DNA of 64,000 bases from Brasenia schreberi (Eukaryota; Streptophyta; Magnoliopsida; Nymphaeales; Cabombaceae), in contig JAYKKT010000086.1 in the NCBI GenBank assembly GCA_036023115.1, positions 17,902,501 through 17,966,500 on the forward strand. Direction: 5' to 3'. The notes beneath the pieces are model-generated. The model searched no databases, was not told the origin of the DNA, and worked only from the letters and a program-made list of their open reading frames with translations. The translations under genes were made by a program, and so were the position numbers. Below are positions 23,797 to 35,330 of this stretch, one piece after another; position 1 is the first letter of the stretch, and every line of letters starts with the position of its first letter.

Positions 23797-24169
23797 AACT
23801 CCGCCCATGTAAGGGATCACCCTTACATAGCCAGTCCCAAGCCTAGATACAGGAGGAGGGTTGTGTTAGGCTTTCGAAAGCAATCATAAAAGTTTGTCAG
23901 ATTTTTATACCATAGATTATACAAATTATGAGCATTGGTTTGGGGTATTATCGCTTAGCGACGCATTGTAGAGCCTAGATGCAGTGATAAGTAAGCAAGG
24001 GCCACTATATTTTCACCCAAATGTAGTGAATCAATTATAGAGAGGGTTCCCACATCATGAATGAGTGTGGATAAAAAAGTTAGTCCCACTACATTGTCGC
24101 ATGAATGTAGTGAATAATTTACAGAGAGGGTCTCTACATTTTCAATATAGATGGATGCAGGGAGTAAGG

Positions 24170-24660
24170 AATTTAGTCCTAGATAATAAGATTCATATTG
24201 GTTCTTGGAATATCGAAACATTATCCGGTAAGCTAATAGAGGTGGTACATACTATGATTCGAAGAAAGATTCATATTCTATGTTTACAAGAGACAAAGTG
24301 GATTGGAGAAAAAACAAAGGAGATAGATGATATATGTTTTAAATTATGGTACTTAAGTAAGGGAAATGCTCGAAACGGAGTTGGTATTATCATAAATAAA
24401 GATTTAAAGGATAGTGTAGCAGACATACAATGATATGGTAATTGAATTATGACGTTGAAATTAGTTTTAGGAGCGGAGGTTTTGAATATAGTTTGTGTGT
24501 ACGCACCCGAAGTAAGCCTAGAAGATAATATAAAGACAACTTTTTGGGAAGAGTTAGATAAGGTGATTCAAAGGATTCCACAAAGGGAGATGATTTGCTT
24601 AGAAGGAGACTTAAATGGACATGTCGGTAAAAAGGCATTAAGAATATCAAGGTATTCATG
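24170..24660 (+). pseudogene. RTE endonuclease domain
   Basis: APE-type endonuclease that nicks target DNA to prime reverse transcription. Visible motifs in order: KIHIGSWNIETLSGKL (about 24188), HILCLQETKW (the metal-binding Glu), NGVGIIINKDLKD, then after a break at 24433 LNIVCVYAPE and ICLEGDLNGHVGK (GDLN catalytic region, about 24600-24630). The break between 24433 and 24449 and the stop at about 24660 disable it. DYF and TQHRLLVLDL (24800-24915) are the domain end, in another frame, where the His is the usual catalytic residue. Confidence 0.82.
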
Positions 24661-25586
24661 AAAACTTTGGTTTTGGGGATATAAATGAAGAAGGTAGAAA
24701 GATTTTAAATTTTGTTATGGTATTTAATCTCTTTATAGTCAATACAATCTTCAAAAAACGAGATGAACATTTAATTACTTATAAGAGTGGTTTATCACAA
24801 ACACAAATTGATTACTTTGTTTGTATAAAAACAGATAGAACATGTTGTAAATATTGTAAGGTAATTCCAGGAGAAAGTTTAACCACACAACATCGACTTT
24901 TAGTTTTGGATTTACAAATGAAAAAACGGACAAAGAAGAAAATAGTGCATTGAGTTATTTAGACTAAATGATGGAACCTCAAAAGCGAGAAAAGATATAT
25001 TTAAACAAAAAGTCCTTCAAGAAGATGCTTGAAATTATGTTGGTATACCTTGTGATATGTGAAAAAATATGGCTATACATATTAGGAAAGTGGCGAAAGA
25101 TGTGTTAAGTGAATCTAAGAGAGGTGTACCAGCATAGAAAGAATCTTGGTGGTGGAGTGAAGTAGTGCAAAGTAAAATCAAGGCAAAAGGGCATGTTACA
25201 AATTACATTATGCTAAGAAAACTAGTGAAACTTTAAAGACTTATAAGAAAGCAAAAAAGGCTATTAATAAAGCAAAAGCTAAAATTTTGGAGGATTTATA
25301 TGAAAAACTCAACTCAAAAGAGGGTAAAAGCGATATTTTTAAGATAGCTAGGGCTAAAGATAAGAAAACTAAAGATCTTAATTCTTTTAGATGCATCAAA
25401 GACAAGGATGAAAAAATTCTAGTACATGATATAAGAAATAGATGAAAAAACTATTTTCATAAGCTTTTTAATGAAAATAAAGATATTAGTATTAGCTTAG
25501 GAGAGTTAGCCAAATCAAAAAAGTATATAAACCATAATTTCTATCGATGTATTCAAAAGAATGAAGACAAAGAGGTTCTTAAACAT

Positions 25587-26392
25587 ATGAAGGGTAATAA
25601 ATCGGTAGGATTAGACAATATTCCTATAGAAGTTTGGAAAATACTAGGAGAAATAAGAATCACTATGCTCACAAGACTATTTAATGAAATATGGAGAAAC
25701 CAAAAGATGCTCGACGAATGGAAAGCGAGTACACTTATACCCATATATAGGGAGACATTGAGAATTGTGCGAATTATCGAGGTATCAAGTTAATAAGTCA
25801 TATTATGAAATTGTGGGAAAGAATTATCAAACGTAGGTTAAGACAAGTATCAAGTACAATAAAGAATCAATTTGGATTCATGCTAGGCAGATCTACTGTT
25901 GAAGCGAATCACCTTTTGAGATGTCTTATAGAACATTTTAGAGCAAAAACGAAAGACCTTCACATGATATTTATTGATCTAGAAAAAGCTTATGATAGGG
26001 TATCGAGGGAAGTTCTTTAGAGAACTTTGGAAAAAAGAGGTATCCCATTGACAAACATTAACCTTATAAGAGACATGTACGATGGTGCAAAAACATGTCT
26101 GAGGACTCATGAAGAAATGACAGACTTCTTTGAATTTAATATTGGGTTACATCAAGGATCAACTTTAAGTCTATACTTATTTATAATGGTGATTGATGAG
26201 TTAACAAAACATATTCAAGATGAAGTGCCTTGGTGTATGTTATTTGTAGATGACATTGTGTTAGTGGAAGAGTCTAAGAAAAAAGTTAATAGAAAATTGG
26301 AACTATGGAGAGAAGCATTAAAAAGCAAAGGCCTCCGACTTAGTAGAACAAAGACAGAATATATGGACATTTGGTTACTTCAGAGGATATAA
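25587..26392 (+). pseudogene. RTE reverse transcriptase domain
   Basis: RT blocks in order: NKSVGLDNIPIEVWK (25600), TSTLIPIYR-like strand (25720-25755), IIKRRLRQVSSTIKNQFGFM (25815-25880), DLHMIFIDLEKAYDRVSREV (25958-26016), stop at 26018, GLHQGSTLSLYLFIMVIDEL (26145-26205), and the catalytic FVDDIVLVEES (26244-26275), which is intact. Internal stops and frame changes (25793, 26018) make it non-functional. It would copy element RNA at the nicked target. Confidence 0.85.
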
Positions 26393-27030
26393 AAATTAAA
26401 ATTGGCACACATTGCATCCCCCAAAAGGAAAGTTTTAAATACCTAGGGTCAATTTTTCATAGGGATGGAAGAATTGATGGAGATGTTACGCATAGAATTA
26501 ATGCTGGTTGGTTAAAATGGAGAGAAGCATCAGGTATTCTTTGTGATAAGAAGATACCATTAAAGTTAAAAGGTAAATATTATAGAGCAACAATTAGGTC
26601 TGTCATGTTTTATGGTTCTGAGTGTTGGGCAGTTAATCATCATGTACAAAAGATGTCAGTGACAGAAATAAAGATGTTGAGACGGATGAGTGGTCATACA
26701 AGAAAAGAATGTATACATAATGAGGTTATTATAAACAAATTAGGAGTGACACCAATAGAAGATAAAATGAGAGAATATCGTTTAAGATAGTTTGGACATA
26801 TAGAAAGAAGATCAAAAGAAGAACCTGTAAGAAGGTATGGAAAACTAAATTTGGAAAATATTAAAAGAGTTAGAGGACGACCACAAAAGTGTTGGAAAAA
26901 AACAATAAAGAATGATGTAGATTATTATGAGTTAACTGCTAACATGGCACACGATAGGGATTTGTGGAAACAAAGAATCCATGTAGCCGGCCCCGTCTAG
27001 TATGGGAAAAGGCTTAGTTGATGTTGTTGT
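26371..27030 (+). pseudogene. RTE C-terminal domain and 3' terminus
   Basis: The end of the polyprotein. FKYLGSIFHRDGRIDGDVTH, SVMFYGSECWAVNHH, KMLRRMSGHTRKECIHNEVI and GVTPIEDKMREYRLR are conserved RTE blocks; a TAG at 26790 interrupts, and RGRPQKCWKKTIKNDV and HVAGPV follow. The terminus AGTATGGGAAAAGGCTTAGTTG is followed by a TTG-rich tail (27018-27031). Confidence 0.85.
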
Positions 27031-27056
27031 TATTGTCCCATGTAAAAGATCATATG

Positions 27057-27369
27057 ATATTGAGGTTATTAGAAACAAATTAGGAGTGACACCAATAGAG
27101 GATAAAATGAGAGAATATTGTTTAAGATGGTTTGTACATATAGAAAGAAGATAAGAAGAAGAACCTCTAAGAAGGTATGAAAAACTAAATTTGGAAAGTA
27201 TTAAAAGAGGTAGAGGACGACCACAAAAGTGTTGGAAAGAAACAATAAAGATTGATCTAGCTTATTGTGAGTTAACTGCTGACATGACACATTATAGAGC
27301 TCTATGAAAACAAAGAATCCATGTAGTCAACCGCGTCTAGTATGAGAAAAAGCTTAGTTGTTGTTGTTG
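27057..27369 (+). mobile_element. Second RTE 3' end within the same insertion
   Basis: Matches about 26719-27030 (GAGGTTATTA.AAACAAATTAGG to the CTTAGTTGTTGTTG tail) with independent substitutions. It ends in (TTG)n at 27357-27369, directly abutting the right target copy. Linked to the first 3' end by about 25 bases of other sequence (27032-27056). Confidence 0.85.
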
Positions 27370-27386
27370 TTCTAAGAAAACTTCTC
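27370..27386. repeat. Target-site duplication, right copy (RTE)
   Basis: TTCTAAGAAAACTTCTC, identical to 23780-23796. Confidence 0.85.
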
Positions 27387-27769
27387 CTAAAGAAGACACC
27401 AAGAGCACATTGATCCAACCAACCTTTAGACCTTAATACCTTGAAGTCATGGATTAGGAGAAAGACTATTGTACTCCAAATCTGCTCATAGATAACCTTC
27501 AGGATATGATCGTTTCACTTTGTTGGTGTGGTGATGAACACGAGTTTTTACTGTCACCACTGAAGTTGGACATAGAGCAGCAAATTTATGGTCTTAAATA
27601 GGATCATGACTTCTTTAACTAGTGGTGGATGTGAAGCAATTTAAGTTTAACAATTCAATATGCATATGCCACATTGTTTGTCTGCTTAGAATTTGTTTAT
27701 TTAATTTTATTCATATTTATCAATATGATGGTTATGTGTTTCTTGATATTTCTTAGAAATTAGAGAATC

Positions 27770-27853
<84 letters not shown>

Positions 27854-29017
27854 TGTAATCATAAATGAAAGTGTACTGTTAAATTTGCTATATCCCTGCT
27901 ACCACTATATTAGGGTCAACCGCTAATAGTCCGCGCTAACAGCTATTGATAGCGTAGGTTCTAACTATAACATTGTTGTAACTTTTAATGTGCATGATGT
28001 ATGTACCATTCATAGTCTCATCATGTAATGACCTACTTTCGCTATGTACTTGATTTGCTTGCTTGGTACTTGATTGTTAATGTTATCGTTTGTGGTTGTT
28101 ACTTGACAACTTATTGAGTTATTATGACTTGCTTATGACTATGACCATGGTTTAATTATTGCTCATCATTTATCAAATTATCATGATTCACACGTACTAC
28201 TACTGACAAGCTATGCATCATGTTGTGGATGTTTTCTATGGTTATTATCATGTGATTTGTCTTTCCATTCTTGGTTTCGGATAATCTTCAGAGATTTCTA
28301 GAACTTGTTTTCAAATGTTTAGGATATCTATCTAAAAAGATATGATTTTTGTGATGCTTATCAACAAGTATCGCCCATATTGTGTCATGACAAGAATGCT
28401 ACATATCATACACAAACACATAATGTGTAACTATACTGATGTTATGCCTTTATCCATAAGGAAACAGTAGATAGAATGTCCAACCAAAAGAATATGTACC
28501 AGAAGCATAGCTTGGTGAATGTAATACAAACTGGAACATCCTATATATATCCAGCAGTTATTCAAGGGTTAACAGTTCACCTCAATGTAGAAGTTTCATT
28601 TTACACAACTAACTTATTTCTTGTAGCAGATCAGAGTCCAGCTCATTCAACCATAATAAAAAACGCGATGGCTGAATAGAATTAGGCGAAGAAAAGAAGC
28701 CAACAGGAACGTGTTAAGCTGACAAGGACAGAAGTTCACAAAGATATCAGCTTCTAATTAGAAATAACCAAGTCCAGATGCTTCTAAGAAAAAGCAAATC
28801 GCTTTAATTCATATGGTGCAAAATCATCTTATCTACAAGCAGGAAAAGAAGTCTGATTCATCTCACTTTGCGAAAGAGGTCCATGTCACATTCTTAATAC
28901 ACAATGGACTTGCCCTACGTTATGGAGGCAAAAGATACAAAATGGTACATACCCAGTCTGATCATATAGGAGAATCAACACAAAGCATGAAATGTTACAA
29001 CGTTCCAGAGCCTCAGT
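27387..29017. other. Unassigned region, 3' of the VAP gene, with a TA microsatellite
   Basis: A (TA)n tract occupies 27775-27849. The rest has no recognisable gene. ORFs at 28476-28679 and 28813-29154 (+) lie antisense to the 3' flank and last exons of the VAP gene and show no motifs. Part of 28600-29017 is likely the VAP 3' UTR. Confidence 0.4.
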
Positions 29018-29991
29018 TTACACAAAATAAACACCTTCCACCTGCTGCCTTGCCAAATATCTTTCCCTCCGCTCTTTCTATCAAATACAAGGAAACACAA
29101 AACCAATTACTGATATTACCAGGCAGGAATATGGTAACCGTAAAGAAAGTTTAGAATGCAGTTGAGGTTTACCCATGCATCAATGACAAGCCCTTCACCC
29201 ACAAGCTTTGGTCCAGCATCCTGAGGGGGCTTCTTCCTTGCCTCAAGTGCTTCCTCTGCCTCTGCAAGCTGACGCTTAATTGCTGCAGCAGGTCCAAAGG
29301 ATCATTGACCTTCTCCAGAAAAAGAACGAAAAGAACGGTTGATTGAACAGTACGTCGTGAATGACTTACAGGAGAAGGGGAGAAGGACCCTCAGGATCCA
29401 AGAACACCACCCGAAGAATCTGCTCCACAGAAACCTGATCCTTATGCTCATCGAACTATGCCAAAAATAGACAATATTAATTCGTTAGTGTAATGCCACT
29501 AAACTCCGGGACATCAGAAATTCAATAACTAGGTACATTTCACAAACATCATAGATCAAATAAGCATAAAATAGGTCTACGTTTAGGAAGTACAATACAA
29601 AAGAGAACATGGGAAAAGGAGATATGGGTTACAATTAAAACTAAAGGAAAATCGGGAACGGAAAAAAATGCAACCTGATTTCCAAAAAGAATAGCTCACC
29701 AACTCGGGAACGTATTCAATTCTGGCCTTCACCTTCACACTCACAATTTTGAACTTAACTTTGCTCTTCTGATCAAACACTTTCTTGTTATTTTCTGGAT
29801 GCTCAATGAATTTAAAGACTGCAAAACGTCAAACACATCATAAAGGATGAATGGGCCACCAAAAAATGACTAAATCTCACAAAACGAGAGAGAGAGAGAG
29901 AGAGTTTACCCGTGGCTATGACGCTCTCGCCGGGGGCAAGTATACCTCCGGGTGGACGCATAAAGCAACTCTTTGGTGCCGTTGTTTGGAA
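29018..29991 (-). CDS. VAP-like (MSP domain) protein, 3' five exons; 5' part not found
   Basis: Similar to plant group-4 vesicle-associated proteins (VAP4-1/4-2 type). VAPs use an MSP domain to bind FFAT-type peptides at ER contact sites. Exons on the - strand: 29991-29910 (FQTTAPKSCFMRPPGGILAP..), 29818-29700 (VFKFIEHPENN.., KSKVKFKIVSVKVKARIEYV), 29455-29370 (FDEHKDQVSVEQILRVVFLD), about 29282-29173 (IKRQLAEAEEALEARKKPP.., GEGLVIDAW), and 29077-29018 (KERRERYLARQQ.., stop TAA). All but one junction have good GT/AG sites and keep phase. The third-to-fourth exon junction is unclear: the obvious GTAAGT donor (29369) and CTGCAG acceptor (29283) would shift frame, and 29 extra bases lie beside a CTGGAGAAG remnant. 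The first MSP strands are missing. No hydrophobic tail anchor is encoded, as expected for this subgroup. Confidence 0.78.
29886..29904. repeat. GA microsatellite in a VAP intron
   Basis: (GA)n directly inside the intron, close to the GTAAAC donor of the first recognised exon (29909). Confidence 0.8.
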
Positions 29992-30109
29992 CTAAACTGA
30001 TATAACAACAAAAAAGGCACATTTTCGAATCCCAGACACAGAAATTAACACTAGAATCAACAAAATTCATCGGCATAACTTGTGGCAACTCTGAAAACAT
30101 ATCGATTAC

Positions 30110-30130
30110 CGTCGAAATATGCAGAGCCAT
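30110..30130 (-). other. Possible alternative first exon for the VAP gene
   Basis: ATGGCTCTGCATATTTCGACG followed by GTAATC on the - strand: exactly seven codons (MALHIST) ending at a GT, in phase with the next VAP exon at 29991. A TATAAAC motif lies about 200 bases upstream near 30330. This would give a protein lacking half of the MSP domain. Speculative. Confidence 0.2.
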
Positions 30131-30735
30131 GACACCCCTAGTATTGAACTCATGCCAACGGTTTGAACAATCGAAGTCAACCTTTCGAAATAAGGTTTTC
30201 TAAACGGTTGTTCGACTTTTGAGTAAGCTGTTTAGTCAAGTGTTTATACGATGGAAGTGAACCATAACGGTCGGAAAAAAAATTAGAGGGCATACTTTTA
30301 GCTTTTTCGGGATTGATAGTGATGAGGTTTATAGATCTCTCTCTCTTTCTCTCTCAGCCAATAGACCGATGCCAATCACCAAATATAAACAGTTTCTTTA
30401 TAACCTGTTGTGGTCACACGTGCACATAGACATGTTTACTCATTTTTTAGTGGTATTAGAGTAATTTTTTTAAAAAAATTTTAAAAAAAAGTTTTTTAAA
30501 AATTGTTATATTTATGTCACCAAAAAGTAAATAGTTAGATACAATAGATAGTATAAGTGATCCGCAAGATCGAACCACTATATATATATAATTGGTATAT
30601 GCTAGCACTTTTAAATATTAGAAAATCAAACAAATCTCGAGATTTAAAATTTAAATGCAAAAGCACTCATATGAATAAAGTGTACCTCCAAAAAGTAAAC
30701 ACATTTTTTTTACTTTATCGATTCAAATCTCAACC

Positions 30736-30803
<68 letters not shown>

Positions 30804-32937
30804 TATTTAGGCTTCTTTTGTTGATGATATTAGATGGATTTTATAGTGCATGTTCATTTGAACTTTTGTTGGTTTTGCCATTATTAATTTAACTTTTTTT
30901 TATGTATTCGTTCTATTTCTAGGTGAAAAATGAAATTCTTGATCATTTAAATTAAGCTTTTGCATTCCAATGCTATCTCGAAACCCTTCACTGTTTGTAA
31001 CACGGATTCCTAAAACCCTTCACTTTTTTCTATTTTTAGGTGAAAAACGATATTCGTTGAGACTGTACCCCACAAAGGAGAATCATAAGAGAAAGAGCAG
31101 ATCTAGGAATTGAACGTTCCTTGATTCCTAAAGTCCTAGAGAAGGGCTGGGTTGTGGGGTTGTGGAGTTGTGGAATCAGGGCATAGGTGATACAAGAGAA
31201 GCCATAGAACAAAGGTTGTGTGGTTTGGATCGGGTGTTGTGATTTCCCGTTTGTTTTTGATGTGTTGGGAGTCCAAGTTTTTAAATCGTTTATAGAGGTT
31301 AAAAGGAGAGAAGCCAAGTGAGGGGTGTTTCCGGGCGTATGTGGTGCTTTTATTGGGGTGGGGGTCTAAGCGGGTTGTAACAAGGAGGGGTGTGTGTAGA
31401 CAACACCCAACACAGCCAAACATGCACTAGTTCTAATAAAATCACCATGACTACCCCCAAATAACACACACCCATTCTGGATACCACCCGCTCAGACCCC
31501 ACCGCACTAAAAGGATCACATATGCCTAGAAACATGCCCCCCTCCCACCCACCGTGGCTCGAATAGGCAGGGCCTGTTGCTGGCCCTTTGGATGTAAAAT
31601 CTTTAGGAGATGATGATGTAGGGTTAGGTTAATGGTTTTTAAGGAACAAGTTGATGGTTTTCGTTAAACAGCCGATATTTGGCTTATTTTACTTGTCTAA
31701 GCAAGTCAAGTCAATCAAACTAAATCAAATAAGTTTAGGCTGATGTTGGCTCACAAGATATGGACTCCATCCATTAAGATCAGGAACCCGTTGTGCCTCA
31801 ATAGAGTCATATATATGTCATGTCATTATAGGCCAAGTTCGACATCTTTAACACATATCTTATGGATATAGATATGACTCTAAACAATTTGGTGAGAATC
31901 ATTGTCCTTGTTATTCGTGTAACCATCTTCAAACCTAGGGCTCCTTGAGCTTCACTTATGCTGTTATGCGCATTTCAAACATAAATATGTGAGTTTGAGA
32001 AGTTTAAATTTGGTGCTCCTAAATGGGCATTTTGATCCAACATAAAGAAACATGGTAGTTTCCTAGAATTTAAAATTCATGCTTCAAATAAAAAAGAGCC
32101 ACTCTTCTTAAAGGTTAGAAGTGTGTGAAGTTGCATTGCACAGGATCACATATGTTGGTTCAAAGCTCTATCCTGCATATAACATGTAGATTGTGGAAAA
32201 CGAGTAATTTTCGGTGGTGATCTCACTCAAGAATCATGTTATTCAGGGCAAGATTGAAGTATGTTCTTTGTCGTTCACATGCCCAGAACGCATATATCGG
32301 ATTTTTTTCACTTCACATCTTGGTTTGAGAAACAAAAACTTTTACAAATCCTTTTGATCACTTTAGATCTATATTAGTATCTATAAGAGTCATTTGATAA
32401 CATGGTTATTAGCATCTAACATTGAAAAGATTACCATCGTCTCCAATACTGAAAAGGGCCTAGGTTGGTCTTATTTCAGTAGACTTGCTTGTCACAATCC
32501 TTAGGACTGGTGGATGATGAGGCAAATAACCTGCCTACTGAACATCCACATCATGTAAATTCATGTAATTGATTTGTACAAGTTATCTCTCTTGTTGAAG
32601 CTACTTCCTTTTTTTTGTGGTAATTAAATTAAAACAACTAGTATTTTACATTCTTTTTAAAGAATTTCGACATAAATATTATGAACGTGCTTGGAACACA
32701 GAAATGGTTTAGGCTCAGCTGCGTGCTTGCCCAATGTTGAGCCGTGGTCTCGGGGTTTTGTGCTATAGCCTGAGTTCGCCCACATTAAACAGTTTGCTCA
32801 ACAGGTGGATCTACAATATTGAGCAGAGGTGGGGTGGCTGCTCCATCGGAAATTCAAAAAATCATGCAAACTACAGACCATTGTTGAATCCATCACTTAA
32901 TAGCCATTTTATTAAGGTCTAAGCAACTCATGTGGGC
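30131..32937. other. Large non-coding region
   Basis: Contains a CT tract (30338-30357), A/T homopolymer-rich DNA (30465-30510) and a (TA)n tract at 30741-30800. Overlapping - strand ORFs at 31036-31535 are proline/threonine-rich low-complexity frames without motifs. No recognisable gene. It may be intronic if the missing VAP 5' exons lie further right. Confidence 0.35.
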
Positions 32938-32938
32938 T

Positions 32939-33208
32939 ACAACAACAACTAAACCTTTTCTCATACAAGATAGGGTCGGCTACATTATTTCTTTATTTCC
33001 ACAATGCCCTATCATATATCATGCTAGCAGTTAACTCAATATAAACTAAATCATTCTTTATAGCTTCTTTTCATCACTTTTGTGGTCATCTTCTTTCTTT
33101 TTAATATTTTATGAATCTAATTTTTCATATCATCTTATGGGAGCGTACTTTGGTCGCCTTTCTATATGTTCAAATCATCTTAAATAATTTTCTCTAATTT
33201 TATCCTCT
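32939..33208 (-). mobile_element. RTE 3'-end fragment, minus strand
   Basis: Begins at the left with ACAACAACAACTAAACC, the complement of the RTE TTG tail, followed by TTTTCTCATACAAGATAGGG. It carries only the last ~270 bases of the element and is bounded by AAGCAACTCATGT (32921-32933) and ATTAGAGCAATTCATGT (33209-33225). Confidence 0.75.
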
Positions 33209-33228
33209 ATTAGAGCAATTCATGTAGA

Positions 33229-33333
33229 ACTGCTAATATAGCACACGATAGGGATTTGTGGAAACAAAAAATCCATGTAGCCGACCCTGTCTAGTATGGG
33301 AAAAGGCTTAATTGTTTTTGTCTTTGTTGTTGT
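33229..33333 (+). mobile_element. RTE 3'-end fragment, plus strand
   Basis: Matches the last ~105 bases of the RTE (ACTGCTAATATAGCACACG to GGCTTAATTG..TTGTTGTTG). Flanked by ATTAGAGCAATTCATGT (33209-33225) and ATTAGAGCAACTCACGT (33334-33350), which are target-duplication-like. Confidence 0.75.
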
Positions 33334-33424
33334 ATTAGAGCAACTCACGTGCACTACTCTAAGAAATTTATAGATCCTCCACTAACGTGGATGTGGTTCA
33401 AGGACGACTTTCCAAAGCGATTCC

Positions 33425-33500
33425 AACAACAACCAAGCCTTTTCTTACACCATGGATTCTTTTCTTTGATGCCATAATGCTCTATCTTCTGTACCTTTGA
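33425..33500 (-). mobile_element. Decayed RTE 3'-end fragment
   Basis: CCAACAACAACCAAGCCTTT is followed by diverged terminal sequence; about 75 bases only. Confidence 0.5.
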
Positions 33501-33799
33501 CAGGTGACCTAAGAGAACAATTTAAACTCAAGTCCAAGTTGCTAAAGCTTAAAGGTCTGATATACATATCAGTGATCAAATGTGAAACTTTAGTTATTTT
33601 TAATTTATAAAAGTATTTTATGAGTTATGTACTTACTGTACTAGAAAAAAACCCAAAATAAAGGACTCGTAACATAAAAAATCAAGCTCTTAATAGGGAG
33701 TATGTGGCATATAAAACTTTTATTCTTGAGAAATTTACATGTTATTGGAAAACATACACAAAGTGCTTTACAAAAATATTGAAGGATGCCAATCAGCTG

Positions 33800-34805
33800 G
33801 CTAATCCTCCCAGCAAAAAGAATCTATAAAAGCACCTACGTTGGCTGGCATATGCAGTATGATTTTCCTAGCTTTGGGCATCCATTGACACTTGACAGTA
33901 CCAACGTTCAGAAGTTTCTTTATACGTTCAATATATATGCTGATTTTGTGCGATTTATTAGGGAAGTTTTTGTCACGCTGCTACCACATCTTTCCTTGAA
34001 GATTCTATAAACACATTAAGAAGTCACCTCTTGGCAAATGTTACGGCAACCTAGAACTTTAAGAAGAGACAAATTGCCGTCTTATTTCCTACTACACATA
34101 CCGCACTCACTTACTTGTCACAGGCCTATTATTCAATTGGTCGAGCATTAGCAACCGATCAGCAAAGGCAAACAACAGAGTGATTATTGCATGAAGAATA
34201 TGGCAGAATATGGAAGGACCCTTCTCATGAAGTGTGACGGACATGTGAAGCTGTTCAAATTTGACCTCCGCATGTCCTAAATGGAAAGCCGGTGAAGGTT
34301 AACATATTGATTCATTGTCATATTACATTCAATGAGTGAAGCCAAAGGTGACTGACTTGACCAAGGATTCCTCTTGTGGCCTACATATATTATCCCAACT
34401 GAACAAGTAAACAGCCTTTCTGTTTGAGCTACCGCACCAGAGTAAGTATCGAATACTCTTTTGCATCACTTGAATGACTCCCTCAGTTTTGAAGGAGTGA
34501 TGCACATGGCTCCCTAAGTAGTTGAACGGAAACTGACCTCAAGACCATCCATAAAGAGCATGGACTTGCTTAATTTTATGAGTCGCCATAGCAAAAGGAA
34601 TAAAAGTCGATTTTTCTTAGCTCGCCTATAGCCCTGAGTTACATTCAACGTCCCGTATGATACTAATGGAATTCTCCGTGGATCCTTGTTTTGTCCCTGA
34701 CAAAGAAAAGAGTCATCAACTATAGCTTAAGTGAAAAGATGGAATGCGCATAGGTAGTATCTCGCCATTGAGTTCCACCAGATGCAATGATCTAGTAAGT
34801 CACCA

Positions 34806-34846
<41 letters not shown>

Positions 34847-35330
34847 TGCTGAATCCCCACATGCTACGAAATTGCTCTCCAACTTTGTCATTGATGAGCA
34901 CCGAGAAGCTTGGTGTAGTAATGCATACTATCAACAACTGGCCCTGCCATCAAAGCCAAACAAAAGAAGAGTCCCTTAATATGATAAGAGAGAATAGGCC
35001 ACATTCGGTTCACCTTGATTTTGGTAATAATCTTGTACAAGAAGTTGCATAAGCTGATTGGGTAGAATTGCATGAGATGACAAGCTCCCTCTTTCTTAAG
35101 AACAAACATTATATTTATAAAATTGATTTCCTGAAGCATCTTCCAACTATTGTAGAAGTTTTTAATAACTGTACAGATGTCTTGAACGACCATCTCCTAG
35201 TAGGTGCCGTGGAAGACACCAGAGAATCCGTTTAGACCAGGAGAATTGTTCTCTTCTTCAGTGACATGCGGCTCTCTAACACCATCCAAGACACGACCAT
35301 TGCTTGGCATCGCCAAAAAGGAGTTCTTAG
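33800..35330 (-). mobile_element. L1-type LINE ORF2 fragment
   Basis: On the - strand, NSPGLNGFSGVF (about 35255-35220) and the open stretch 35193-34888 (ICTVIKNFYNSWKMLQEINF.., QFYPISLCNFLYKIITKIKV) give the classic L1 RT fingers motifs (PGPDGF.., FRPISLCN..YKI..K). Further along, RYLLWCGSSNRKA..WDNICRPQEES (about 34470-34355) matches the 'FLW.G......W...CRPK.EGGL' block after RT. The catalytic YxDD region is not readable in the heavily decayed middle, where a GA microsatellite (34809-34843) also lies. A different LINE clade from the RTE copies. Endonuclease absent; left edge uncertain. Confidence 0.7.
34809..34843. repeat. GA microsatellite
   Basis: (AG)n uninterrupted for about 35 bases inside the L1 fragment. 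Confidence 0.9.

Larger units (their letters stand above)
23797..27369 (+). mobile_element. RTE-type LINE, nearly full length, compound 3' end
   Basis: A non-LTR retrotransposon bounded by a 17-bp target duplication. The 5' leader (CATGTAAGGGATCACCCTTAC.., GGAGGAGGGTTGTGTTAGGC) is typical of plant RTE elements and contains two to three diverged copies of a roughly 66-base repeat (about 23985-24145). Next come an AP-type endonuclease, a reverse transcriptase, a C-terminal domain, and a TTG-rich tail at about 27013-27030. A second 3' end of the same family follows at about 27057-27369 and is included inside the single target duplication. Several frameshifts and stops make the copy inactive. Other copies in the window are 5'-truncated. 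Confidence 0.88.

Noticed and set aside
30557..30892. 111-codon ORF with IYIYIY run
   Set aside because: Same artefact over the TA tract at 30741-30800.
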